From the NCBI RefSeq assembly GCF_018861005.1, contig NZ_JAHKQL010000031.1:216657-280656 (forward strand): a stretch of 64,000 bases of DNA. Direction: 5' to 3'. The stretch is from Polaribacter vadi. Its GTDB lineage: Bacteria > Bacteroidota > Bacteroidia > Flavobacteriales > Flavobacteriaceae. Shown in pieces: positions 25,598 to 34,066 of this stretch (within the stretch, counting starts at the first letter, position 1; the number at the start of each line of letters is the position of its first letter). The notes beneath the pieces were generated by a model. It was given only the letters and a program-made list of their open reading frames with translations. It was not told the DNA's origin and searched no databases. A program made the position numbers and the translations under genes.

Positions 25598-26734
25598 TTA
25601 TTGAACTTCACTTTTATAACAAGACTTATAAATGTATTCATAAACTGGTAATATGTTTTGCAAAGAAAAACGTTTGGTAAATTCTCTTGCGTTTAACTTA
25701 AAACATTCTAACACATCATCATCTTTTAATATAGAAATGGCATTTTTAGCCATATCTTCTATATCACCTAAATTGCTTAAAAAACCAGTCTCTCCATGTA
25801 AATTTACTTCTGGTAAACCTCCTGTATTAGTAGAAATAACTGCATTTTTTGCAGCCATTGCTTCTAAAGCTGCTAAACCAAAACTTTCGGTTTCAGATGG
25901 TAATAAAAAGACATCTGAATAACATAAAATTTTATCGATTTCTGTACTATTCCCTAAAAAGAATACTTTGTTTTTTATGCCTAATTTTTTAGTTAAGAGT
26001 TCCGCTTTTTTTCTTTCTGGCCCTTCACCAATCATTAATAATTTAGCAGGGATTTCTTTTTGAACCTCATAAAAAACCTTAATTACATCTTCTACCCTTT
26101 TTACTGGTCTAAAATTACTAATGTGTGTTAAAATTCTTTCATTAGATGTTGCTAAAGCTCCTCTTTGACATTCATCTTCTTCTGCTTTACTATATTTTTC
26201 TACATCAATAAAATTATAAACAACTTGAATTTTTTTATTAATATTAAAAAGTTCATTGGTAGTTTTTTTTAAGTTATTTGATACTGCTGTAACAACATCA
26301 GAATTATTTATGCTAAACTCAACTGCAGCTTTATAAATAGGATGACTACCCACCAAAGTTATATCTGTACCATGTAAAGTAGTTACAACTTTAACATAAA
26401 CACCTTTTTCTTTAAGCATTTGTTTAGCCATATAAGCTGCATATGCATGGGGTATTGCATAATGTACATGCAACACTTCTAAATCATACTTTTTTACAAC
26501 CTCTACCATTTTGGTTGATAATGCCAACTCATAAGGCTGGTATTCAAATAAAGGGTATTCTTCTACTACAACCCTATGAAAATGTAATTTATGTGATAAA
26601 TAATCTAAACGAACTGGCTGATTATAAGTTATAAAATGAACTTCATGACCTTTATCTGCCAAAGCCATTCCTAATTCTGTTGCTACTACTCCACTTCCTC
26701 CAAAGGTTGGATAACAAACAATACCTATTTTCAT
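25598..26734 (-). CDS. bshA: N-acetyl-alpha-D-glucosaminyl L-malate synthase BshA
   Basis: A 378-aa GT4 retaining glycosyltransferase that joins GlcNAc from UDP-GlcNAc to L-malate, the first step of bacillithiol synthesis. The N-terminal KIGIVCYPTFGGSGVVATELG is the BshA signature, HVHYAIPHA (about 94-102) is family specific, and the donor-binding EX7E motif is in SETESFGLAALEA (about 281-293). Length is as expected. Other bsh genes are not in the window, so the pathway is dispersed in this genome. Confidence 0.94.
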   Translation of the reverse strand: MKIGIVCYPTFGGSGVVATELGMALADKGHEVHFITYNQPVRLDYLSHKLHFHRVVVEEYPLFEYQPYELALSTKMVEVVKKYDLEVLHVHYAIPHAYAAYMAKQMLKEKGVYVKVVTTLHGTDITLVGSHPIYKAAVEFSINNSDVVTAVSNNLKKTTNELFNINKKIQVVYNFIDVEKYSKAEEDECQRGALATSNERILTHISNFRPVKRVEDVIKVFYEVQKEIPAKLLMIGEGPERKKAELLTKKLGIKNKVFFLGNSTEIDKILCYSDVFLLPSETESFGLAALEAMAAKNAVISTNTGGLPEVNLHGETGFLSNLGDIEDMAKNAISILKDDDVLECFKLNAREFTKRFSLQNILPVYEYIYKSCYKSEVQ

Positions 26735-26803
26735 TTATTATATTTTATTAAGAAAGTCGTAAATATAAGTTTAATATTACATTTCGTTTCTAAATGAAAT
26801 CAC

Positions 26804-26838
26804 AAAAAAAGCTTCTCAAATAATTTGAAAAGCTTTTT
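26804..26838 (-). terminator. Rho-independent terminator of the transketolase N-subunit gene
   Basis: An interrupted stem, AAAAAGCTT-TCAAA with its complement around TAA, T run on the minus strand, 24 bases after the stop codon. Confidence 0.75.
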
Positions 26839-26861
26839 AAATATTTAAAAAAAGTTTTTTT

Positions 26862-27707
26862 TTAATAATCGCCTAAAGTTGTAGGATTTTGAGCCAAAGC
26901 ATTTTCTAATTGCTCATCACTTGGTGCTTTACCATGCCAAGCATGGGTGTGCATCATAAAATCTACTCCATTACCCATCATTGTTTCTAATAAGATACAA
27001 ACTGGTTTTCCTTTACCTGTTAATGATTTTGCCTCGGCTAAACCTGCTAAAATAGCATCAATATCATTACCTTCTTTAACTTCAATTACATCCCAACCAA
27101 AAGCTTCGAATTTTGCTTTAATGCTTCCCATAGGTAAAACATCATCTGTAGCACCATCAATTTGTTTTCCATTTAAATCGATAGTTGCAATTAAATTATC
27201 TACTTTTTTTGCAGATGCATACATAATTGCTTCCCAGTTTTGCCCTTCTTGCAACTCACCATCTCCATGTAAAGAATAAATTAATTTATCATCTCCATTT
27301 AACTTTTTTGCTTCTGCAGCACCTAAAGCAACAGACATTCCTTGTCCTAAAGAACCAGAAGCAATTCTAATACCTTCTAAACCTTCATGCGTTGTTGGGT
27401 GCCCTTGTAAACGAGAATCAATTAATCTAAACGTATTTAATTCTTCTACAGGGAAAAAGCCACTATGTGCCAATACACTATAATAAACTGGAGAAATATG
27501 ACCATTAGAAAGAAAAAACAAATCTTCGTTTTTTCCATCCATTGTAAAATCTGTAGAATAATCCATTACTTCTTGATACAAACAAGTAAAAAACTCTGCA
27601 CAGCCCAAAGAACCTCCTGGATGACCAGAACTTACTTTATGAACCATTCTTAATATATCTCTACGTACTTGTTGTGTAAAATCTTGTAATTGTTGTGTTG
27701 TAGGCAT
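26862..27707 (-). CDS. Transketolase, N-terminal (TPP-binding) subunit
   Basis: A 281-aa protein equal to the first domain of transketolase: SSGHPGGSLGCAEF (about 26-39), the ASGSLGQGMSVALGAA stretch and the thiamine-diphosphate/Mg motif GDGELQEGQNWEA (148-160). In split transketolases a second gene encodes the pyrimidine-binding and C-terminal domains. That partner is not in this window: a terminator follows and the next gene is bshA. The enzyme needs it for the pentose phosphate pathway. Start ATG at 27707 is supported by a -7 box 21 bases upstream. Confidence 0.92.
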   Translation of the reverse strand: MPTTQQLQDFTQQVRRDILRMVHKVSSGHPGGSLGCAEFFTCLYQEVMDYSTDFTMDGKNEDLFFLSNGHISPVYYSVLAHSGFFPVEELNTFRLIDSRLQGHPTTHEGLEGIRIASGSLGQGMSVALGAAEAKKLNGDDKLIYSLHGDGELQEGQNWEAIMYASAKKVDNLIATIDLNGKQIDGATDDVLPMGSIKAKFEAFGWDVIEVKEGNDIDAILAGLAEAKSLTGKGKPVCILLETMMGNGVDFMMHTHAWHGKAPSDEQLENALAQNPTTLGDY

Positions 27708-27728
27708 TGTATTCTTTTAATTTAACGA

Positions 27729-27736
27729 CAAAAATA
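27729..27736 (-). promoter_or_regulatory. -7 promoter box for the transketolase gene
   Basis: TATTTTTG on the minus strand, 21 bases before the start codon. Confidence 0.45.
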
Positions 27737-27884
27737 CAAAAGTGATTGAATTAGTAGAGGATTAAATTTAATATTTATTTAAAATTTATGAAATAGATAT
27801 TATAAATGTAAATCTTGTTATTTTAATGAAACAAATTTTAAGTAAAGCCTCTGTTTTTTAAATAAAATAGAATCGTTTTTTAAA

Positions 27885-27924
27885 TTTAAAACCTATTTGA
27901 TTTATAAATCAAATAGGTTTTAAA
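27885..27924. repeat. Perfect 40-bp palindrome
   Basis: The left arm TTTAAAACCTATTTGATTTA is followed with no spacer by its exact complement. As RNA it forms a stable hairpin resembling a terminator core, but T runs are short on both sides, and the flanking genes are divergent so neither needs termination here. Confidence 0.7.
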
Positions 27925-28078
27925 CATTTGCCTACTTTAATAGCTTTTCGGCTTTTTTTAATTAAAAATTAATGCAATATTTAAATAAGAATTTGATACT
28001 CTGCACAAACTCTACATTAAATAATGATAATTATAATTATCTTATTGAGGGATATTCTTTTTCACTTAACTTTCCCAT

Positions 28079-28099
28079 TGTTTACATAAAATGTAAACA
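28079..28099. promoter_or_regulatory. 21-bp operator-like palindrome upstream of the AraC-type gene
   Basis: TGTTTACAT-AAA-ATGTAAACA: perfect 9-bp arms with a 3-bp centre, the geometry of a dimeric helix-turn-helix regulator site. It is 120 bases before the start codon of the TPR-AraC gene. Confidence 0.6.
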
Positions 28100-28194
28100 T
28101 TTTCTGATAGCACGAAAGTAGAGTTCGTCTTTAGAAAACACTAATATATACACACGATATTTATGAAAATCGAGTGATTTAAGAAATTATTCTT

Positions 28195-28202
28195 TAATTT
28201 TG
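28195..28202 (+). promoter_or_regulatory. -7 promoter box for the TPR-AraC gene
   Basis: TAATTTTG, 17 bases before the ATG at 28220; predicted leader about 12 nt. Confidence 0.45.
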
Positions 28203-28219
28203 GAGTTCATAAATACTAT

Positions 28220-29905
28220 ATGAATAAGAAATATCTTTATCTGCAATTTATTTTTATATATTTTTTGTTAAATGGTCTAAATGCGCAAACTAAAAACACG
28301 TTAATAGACTCTAGTTTTAACTTTTTATCTAATAAATATTATGAATATAAATTCGTAGATTCTATAAAAGCAAAATCATTTGCAGATATTTATTTATACA
28401 AAGCTAAAAAAGAAAAAGACACTATAAATAGTATAGATGGATACTACTATTTAGGTGAGGTTTTTAAAAATGATTCAATTTATTTAAATTATTTAGATGA
28501 TTTAATCTTAAAAACAGAAAAGAAACCTACAAAAATGTTTCCTGCATATGCTTATATGAATAAAGGTTGGTATTATATTGTAGCTAGAAAAAACAATAAA
28601 TCTTTAAAAAATTATCTTTTAGCTCTAAAATATTCCAATAAAAACGATAGTCTTAAATTTATTATTAAACAAAGAATTGGAGTTTTAAAAATAAAAAATA
28701 AAGAATTATCGGCAGCTAAAAAACTTTTTTTAAAATCTTACAATTATTACAACCAAAACAAACAAAAAATTGATGATGATAACTATTTTTCTTTACTAGA
28801 GAATTTATCTACACTTTACATTAAAACAAAGCAGTATGATTCTGCTCTTTACTTCAATAAAAAGGTTCAAGAATTTGGGGCAAAAATTAATAATTCTATA
28901 ATTATTGGTTACTCATATCGTACACAAGGACATATAAGTTATAAACAAAAGAATTATAAATCTGCTATTAACAGTTATAAAAAAGTCGCACCTTTATTTA
29001 TAGACAATGAAGATTACCCAAACTTATCTTCCATTTATAATTTTATAGCTAAATCTTATTCAAAATTAAATCAGCCAGAAAATACTTTGTTATACAATCT
29101 AAAAATAGATTCTTTATATCAAAAAACAAATATTACACTATCATCTCAAAAAAACAGTTACAATTTTTTAATAAATTATTATAAGAATAAAAACGACTTA
29201 AAAAATCAATTAAAATACATAGAAAAATTAATAAAAGTTGATAGCATTCTGCATATTAGAAGTAAAAATCTTGCTAAAACATTTACAGAAGAATACGATA
29301 ACCCCAAATTAATAGCTGAAAAAGAAGCGGCTATTAAAAAACTTAAAGCAGAAGCTCATACTTCTAACATTATTAAAATTATTTTAACAAGTATTGCTTT
29401 ATTTGCTCTAATTTTAATGGTTTATCAATATCAAAAAAGAAAAGGCTTAAAAAAACGTTTTTACCAATTACAAAAAGAACTATCCATTAAAAAAGAAAAT
29501 ACAGCAGAGAAAATTATTAAAATAAAAAAAATAGCTGTTCCTGAAGAAGTTGTTACCAAAACTTTAAAACAATTAAAGATTTTTGAAACCAAAAAAGAGT
29601 TTACAAATATTTCGATTACCTTAAATTCTTTAGCTAAAGGTTTAGGAACTAATTCTAATTATCTATCAAAAATAATTAATCATTATAAAGGTAAAAGCTT
29701 TTCTGCTTATTTAAATGAGTTGAGAATTAATCATACTCTAGACATCTTACAAAGAGATTCAACCATACAAAAATATACGATTAAAGCAATTGCAAATGAA
29801 GTTGGTTTTAAAAATGCAGAGTCTTTTTCTAATGCTTTTCATAAAAAAACAGGTTTAAAACCTTCTTATTACATTAAAGAGTTGAATAAAAAAGAAGCTG
29901 TTTAA
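28220..29905 (+). CDS. TPR-transmembrane-AraC hybrid transcriptional regulator
   Basis: A 561-aa protein with a signal-like N-terminal hydrophobic segment, tetratricopeptide-type helical repeats (about 60-340), one membrane helix (about 386-405, KIILTSIALFALILMVYQY), a basic coiled-coil, and a C-terminal AraC double helix-turn-helix (about 465-555: LAKGLGTNSNYLSKIINHY and IKAIANEVGFKNAESFSNAF). This layout is common in Flavobacteriaceae: a sensor outside the membrane and a DNA-binding domain inside. The targets are unknown; the palindromes upstream suggest autoregulation. The repeat tails of the two histidine kinases at 58.7-63.3 kb have the same style of sensor. Confidence 0.85.
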   Translation: MNKKYLYLQFIFIYFLLNGLNAQTKNTLIDSSFNFLSNKYYEYKFVDSIKAKSFADIYLYKAKKEKDTINSIDGYYYLGEVFKNDSIYLNYLDDLILKTEKKPTKMFPAYAYMNKGWYYIVARKNNKSLKNYLLALKYSNKNDSLKFIIKQRIGVLKIKNKELSAAKKLFLKSYNYYNQNKQKIDDDNYFSLLENLSTLYIKTKQYDSALYFNKKVQEFGAKINNSIIIGYSYRTQGHISYKQKNYKSAINSYKKVAPLFIDNEDYPNLSSIYNFIAKSYSKLNQPENTLLYNLKIDSLYQKTNITLSSQKNSYNFLINYYKNKNDLKNQLKYIEKLIKVDSILHIRSKNLAKTFTEEYDNPKLIAEKEAAIKKLKAEAHTSNIIKIILTSIALFALILMVYQYQKRKGLKKRFYQLQKELSIKKENTAEKIIKIKKIAVPEEVVTKTLKQLKIFETKKEFTNISITLNSLAKGLGTNSNYLSKIINHYKGKSFSAYLNELRINHTLDILQRDSTIQKYTIKAIANEVGFKNAESFSNAFHKKTGLKPSYYIKELNKKEAV

Positions 29906-29936
29906 ATCTTTTTCCTAGTTGCATATAAAAGTTGGC

Positions 29937-31196
29937 TTAAGTTTTTTGCTTCTTCTTTTTAGCTGCAGGAAATAATACATTGTTTAAAATTAAACGATAA
30001 CCAGGTGATGTAGGATGCAAATCTAATTCCGTTTTTGGATCTCCTACTCTATGCGTATAATCTTCTGGATCATGACCTCCATAAAAGGTAAACATTCCTT
30101 TTCCTTTTGTACCATGAATGTATCTTGCCTCTCTATTTGTTTTATTTTCACCTAAAACCAAAACATTCGATTTTACAGTATTTCTATCAAAAGAAGTGGT
30201 TTGCCCCATAAAACCTTTTACCAATATTGTATGATTTTGTGTTAACATTGTTGGTACAGGATCCCATTTTGCAGAGAATTCTATCAAAGAAAAATAATCT
30301 GAAGTTTTTGGTATTCTGCGTTTACGTGTCATATCTATAGAAGAAAACTCGTATTTAGTTGGACTTCTTTCTAATTCGAAATTGGTAAAAGCAAAAGTTT
30401 TATTGTAATTTATTTTAGATTGATAATTAGGTGTTGTAGCATCACCATCAAACATAGCTTCTGCAATATCTACACCTTCTGCAGCCAAGGAAATATCAAA
30501 ACTATCTGTTGCAGAACACATTGCAAACATAAAACCACCACCAACTACATAATCTCTAATTTTTTTTGCAACTGCTAATTTTTCTTCGGATACTTTATTG
30601 TAACCTAATTCTTTGGCTAATTTTTCTGCATTTTGTTTGCCTTTTACATACCAAGGTGCAACTCTAAAAGAACCATAAAATTTACCATATTGCCCTGTAA
30701 AATCTTCATGATGCAAATGGAGCCACTCATAAATCAATAACTTATCTGCCAAAACATCTTTATCATAAATAACATCAAAAGGAATTTCTGCGTAGGTTAA
30801 CACCATTGTTACTGCATCATCCCAAGGCATTTTATCCAAAGGTGAATACACTGCAATTTTTGGTGCTTTTTCTAAAGAAACTGCTTCTTGGTTTGATGAT
30901 GGTGAAGAAATTTCTTGCAAAATTAATTGTGCTTTCGCATCAGAAATAATTTGATAAGAAACTCCTCTAATTTTACATTCATTTTCTATGGCTTTGTTAT
31001 TTTCTATCAAAAATGCACCTCCATCATAATTTAATAACCATTTCGATTTTAAACCTGCTTCTAAACCAAAATAAACAATTCCATAAGCTTTTAAATGATT
31101 TTTCTGATTATCATGATTCATAGGCACATAAATAAAAGATGCCCAAATAGAGTTTGTGATGATTAAGAAAAATAGTATAGTAAAAAGCTTCTTCAT
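29937..31196 (-). CDS. Exported protein usually annotated 'asparagine synthetase B' (Bacteroidetes family)
   Basis: A 419-aa protein with a signal peptide (TILFFLIITNSIWA). It belongs to a Bacteroidetes family whose database name is asparagine synthetase B, but I see neither an N-terminal catalytic Cys amidotransferase nor an ATP pyrophosphatase (SGGxDS) motif. It contains segments that look like a glutamine-amidotransferase-like Rossmann fold (KIAVYSPLDKMPWDDAVT, then VVGGGFMFAMCSATDSFDIS with Cys at about 228) and a C-terminal FTFYGGHDPEDYTHRVGD. The role is probably in the envelope and is unknown. The start is supported by a -7 box only four bases upstream, which predicts a leaderless mRNA. 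Confidence 0.7.
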   Translation of the reverse strand: MKKLFTILFFLIITNSIWASFIYVPMNHDNQKNHLKAYGIVYFGLEAGLKSKWLLNYDGGAFLIENNKAIENECKIRGVSYQIISDAKAQLILQEISSPSSNQEAVSLEKAPKIAVYSPLDKMPWDDAVTMVLTYAEIPFDVIYDKDVLADKLLIYEWLHLHHEDFTGQYGKFYGSFRVAPWYVKGKQNAEKLAKELGYNKVSEEKLAVAKKIRDYVVGGGFMFAMCSATDSFDISLAAEGVDIAEAMFDGDATTPNYQSKINYNKTFAFTNFELERSPTKYEFSSIDMTRKRRIPKTSDYFSLIEFSAKWDPVPTMLTQNHTILVKGFMGQTTSFDRNTVKSNVLVLGENKTNREARYIHGTKGKGMFTFYGGHDPEDYTHRVGDPKTELDLHPTSPGYRLILNNVLFPAAKKKKQKT

Positions 31197-31200
31197 ATTC

Positions 31201-31208
31201 CAAATGTA
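31201..31208 (-). promoter_or_regulatory. -7 box 4 nt before the start codon (leaderless type)
   Basis: Minus strand TACATTTG-GAAT-ATG. With a start point about five bases after the box, transcription would begin at the A of the ATG at 31196. Confidence 0.5.
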
Positions 31209-31327
31209 ATGATATCCTTATAAAATTTATATTTTATGGATAGATATTTTTATCTTACAAACATAATAAAGTCTTTATCTTAGATTTTGTTAATGACTAC
31301 TTAATTTTTAATCTTTTACTGTTATAA

Positions 31328-32296
31328 ATGGATAAAATAAACTGGGGTATTATTGGTTGTGGAGATGTTGCAGAACTAAAAAGCGGACCTGCTTTTCAAA
31401 AAGTTAACAACTCTAATTTAGTAGCTGTTATGCGTAGAAATGCAGAAAAATCAAAAGATTTTGCAGAAAGACATCAAGTTGAATTTTGGTATAATTCTGT
31501 AGATGACTTATTAGCAAACACTAAAATTAATGCAGTTTATATTGCTACACCACCATCCACTCATTTAGAAATTATAAAAAAATGTTTAGACGCAAAAATG
31601 TTGGTGTATTTAGAAAAACCCATCACTATAAATTATAATGAAGCTTTAATTTTAAATAAAATTTTAAAACCTAATGATAAAGTGGTTGTTGCTCATTACA
31701 GAAGAGAATTGCCTAATTTTAAAAAAGTTAAAGAATTGATAGATACAAATAGTATTGGAAAAATTTTATTTGCTGATATCCAAATTCTACAATCTAAAAG
31801 CAACAAAGTTATAAATACTAGTAGTGATTGGAGGTTAAAACCCGAAATTTCTGGTGGTGGTTATTTTTATGATATTGCTCCTCATCAATTAGATTTGATG
31901 TATCATTATTTTGGTGATTTTAAAAATGCAAAAGGTTTTGCAACATCATCAGAAAAAAATGGTGTAAATGAAATTGTTAACGGAATTATCGAATTTAAAA
32001 ACGGAATTCATTTTAGAGGAATCTGGAATTTTAACGCATCAGAGAAAAACACAAAAGACGAATGTAAAATTTACGGAGAAAAAGGTGTTATTACGTTTTC
32101 TTTTTATGGCGAAAATGTTTACTTAAAAACAGATGATTCTGAAAGTGAATTCTATTTTTCGAATCCTGTAAACATTCAAGAACCAATGATTCATAAAACT
32201 GTAAACTATTTTTTAGGTGAAGGAGAAAATCCATGTACTGTAAAAGAAGCTACTAAAGTGATAGAAATTATGGATATTTTTGCAGGTAAAAGATGA
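31328..32296 (+). CDS. Gfo/Idh/MocA family oxidoreductase
   Basis: A 322-aa NAD(P)-dependent sugar-type dehydrogenase: N-terminal Rossmann fold with GIIGCGDVAELKSGPAF (7-23), the conserved EKPI motif (about 96-99) whose lysine is catalytic, and a C-terminal alpha/beta domain with GGGYFYDIAPHQLDLMYHYFG (the His is the usual active-site residue). The substrate, probably a sugar or inositol derivative, cannot be deduced. It stands alone between two minus-strand genes. Confidence 0.9.
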   Translation: MDKINWGIIGCGDVAELKSGPAFQKVNNSNLVAVMRRNAEKSKDFAERHQVEFWYNSVDDLLANTKINAVYIATPPSTHLEIIKKCLDAKMLVYLEKPITINYNEALILNKILKPNDKVVVAHYRRELPNFKKVKELIDTNSIGKILFADIQILQSKSNKVINTSSDWRLKPEISGGGYFYDIAPHQLDLMYHYFGDFKNAKGFATSSEKNGVNEIVNGIIEFKNGIHFRGIWNFNASEKNTKDECKIYGEKGVITFSFYGENVYLKTDDSESEFYFSNPVNIQEPMIHKTVNYFLGEGENPCTVKEATKVIEIMDIFAGKR

Positions 32297-32410
32297 GCCA
32301 AGTAATTTCTAAAATACCTTTAATCAAAAAGTAGTTTTTATTAAAATTTCTTAAATAAATTTATTGTTTTTTTTCCAATTAATAAATTTTTTATTAATGT
32401 AGATAAACAA

Positions 32411-33928
32411 CTAGAAAGGCACATCATCTCCATCATCACCAAAAGCATCTTTTGGCTCAATTCTTTGGTTTATAGTGTTATCATCATCAAAAGGATTGTT
32501 CATAGACGATTGAAATTCTGAACTAAAACCTTCTTCTAAATCAGAGAATTTTGCTAAATGCCCAGTAAATTTTAAACGTATATTATCTAAACCACCATTT
32601 CTGTGTTTTGCTACAATAAATTCTCCTTGACCTTCACAAGGTGTGTGTTCATCATCATCCCATTCTGTCATTCCATAATATTCTGGTCTAAAAATGAAAC
32701 TTACAATATCTGCATCTTGCTCAATGGCTCCAGATTCACGTAAATCTGATAAAAGTGGTCTTTTAGATCCTCCACGAGTTTCTACTGCCCTAGATAACTG
32801 CGATAATGCAATTACAGGCACAGATAATTCTTTTGCTAAGGCTTTTAAGTTTCTAGAAATCATCGAAATTTCTTGCTCACGATTTCCTCCTGCTTTTCCT
32901 CCTGCTGTCATTAATTGTAAATAATCAATCACTAAAATTCTAACATTGTGTTGCGATACTAAACGTCTTGCTTTTGCACGTAAATCAAAAACAGAAAGAG
33001 ATGGAGTATCATCTATAAAAATAGGCGCATCAGATAAACGTTTTACTTTAACATTTAATTGTTCCCATTCATGTGGTTCTAAATTACCTTTTCTTAATTT
33101 TTCTGATGTTAAACCTGTCTCTGAAGAAATCATACGAGTTATCAACTGAACAGAAGACATTTCCAACGAGAAAACAGCAACTCCATGATTAAAATCTATA
33201 GCCATATTTTTTGCCATAGAGATTACAAATGCAGTTTTTCCCATACCTGGTCTTGCTGCAATAATTACTAAATCTGAAGGTTGCCAACCAGAAGTTAAAG
33301 CATCTAATTTAGTAAAACCAGTTGCTAAACCAGACATACCTTCTTGATTACCAATTTCTTGAATTTTCTGTAATGCTTGTTTTACAAGTGAACCTGCATC
33401 TTCTGAACTTTTCTTTAAATTACCTTGAGTAACTTCAAAAAGTTTAGCTTCAGCTTCATCCAATAATTCAAAAACATCTGAACCTTCGTCATAAGCATTT
33501 TCAATAATTTCGCTAGAAATTGTAATTAATCTTCGCTGAATAAATTTTTGTAAAATAATTCTAGCATGGAACTCAATATGCGCAGAAGAGGCAACTTTTT
33601 GGGTTAATTTAATCAGATAAAAATCGCCACCTACAAATTCAAGTTTACCATTTTTTCTTAATAAATTAGAAACTGTTAAAATATCAATTGGTTCAGAATT
33701 TTGAAACAATTCATATATTGCAGCATATATTTCTTGATGTTTAGATTCATAAAAAGCTTCTGCACTTAGCACATCAATTACATCATCAATCCCTTTTTTA
33801 TCAATCATCATTGCACCTAAAACAGCTTCTTCTAATTCTACTGCCTGTGGTGGAATTTTACCTTTTTCAAGGCTAATGATTTTGGACTTGTCAATCTTTT
33901 TCCCTGCTATCGTGTTCGTTTTTTCCAT
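32411..33928 (-). CDS. dnaB: Replicative DNA helicase DnaB
   Basis: A 505-aa helicase: N-terminal DnaB_N domain (about 25-130, PPQAVELEEAVLGAMMID), linker, then a RecA-like ATPase with Walker A AARPGMGKTAF (about 225-234), Walker B LVIDYLQLM and the arginine-bearing SGAIEQDADIVSF. It unwinds DNA at the replication fork as a hexamer. The C-terminus has an extra acidic tail ending DDGDDVPF, similar to SSB-style acidic tips. I start at ATG 33928; a GTG two codons upstream overlaps the -7 box, which makes it unlikely to be used. Confidence 0.97.
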   Translation of the reverse strand: MEKTNTIAGKKIDKSKIISLEKGKIPPQAVELEEAVLGAMMIDKKGIDDVIDVLSAEAFYESKHQEIYAAIYELFQNSEPIDILTVSNLLRKNGKLEFVGGDFYLIKLTQKVASSAHIEFHARIILQKFIQRRLITISSEIIENAYDEGSDVFELLDEAEAKLFEVTQGNLKKSSEDAGSLVKQALQKIQEIGNQEGMSGLATGFTKLDALTSGWQPSDLVIIAARPGMGKTAFVISMAKNMAIDFNHGVAVFSLEMSSVQLITRMISSETGLTSEKLRKGNLEPHEWEQLNVKVKRLSDAPIFIDDTPSLSVFDLRAKARRLVSQHNVRILVIDYLQLMTAGGKAGGNREQEISMISRNLKALAKELSVPVIALSQLSRAVETRGGSKRPLLSDLRESGAIEQDADIVSFIFRPEYYGMTEWDDDEHTPCEGQGEFIVAKHRNGGLDNIRLKFTGHLAKFSDLEEGFSSEFQSSMNNPFDDDNTINQRIEPKDAFGDDGDDVPF

Positions 33929-33933
33929 TATCA

Positions 33934-33941
33934 CAAATGTA
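33934..33941 (-). promoter_or_regulatory. -7 box 5 nt before the dnaB start (leaderless type)
   Basis: Minus strand TACATTTG-TGATA-ATG. It decides the ATG at 33928 over the upstream GTG and predicts an mRNA starting at or next to the start codon. Confidence 0.5.
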
Positions 33942-34053
33942 CTTTTTTAGGTTGATGTTAACCATAAATATTAAACTTTAATTTGTTGACAATTATTGTA
34001 AACAAAATTGTTATTATCTTGTTAATAACCAGTCAACTTCTATTTTGATTCCC

Positions 34054-34061
34054 TATTTTTA
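34054..34061 (+). promoter_or_regulatory. Variant -7 box 5 nt before the DUF3810 start
   Basis: TATTTTTA-CACAA-ATG, with A instead of the final G of TAnnTTTG. Confidence 0.35.
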
Positions 34062-34066
34062 CACAA

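Larger units (their letters stand above)
27708..28219. other. 512-bp divergent intergenic region with three palindromes
   Basis: No ORF of interest. It holds the transketolase promoter box, a 40-bp perfect palindrome (27885-27924), a 16-bp palindrome GATAATTATAATTATC (28026-28041), a 21-bp operator-like palindrome (28079-28099) and the AraC-gene promoter box (28195-28202). This is an unusually dense set of symmetrical elements for this window. Confidence 0.7.

Noticed and set aside
32378..32398. ATTAATAAA-TTT-TTTATTAAT inverted repeat between the Gfo/Idh and dnaB genes as a terminator.
   Set aside because: The stem is pure A/T, has no T run on either side and is likely a chance product of base composition.
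33929..33934. GTG upstream of the dnaB ATG as the real start.
   Set aside because: It overlaps the last base of the -7 promoter box, so it would not be contained in the mRNA; ATG at 33928 is preferred.
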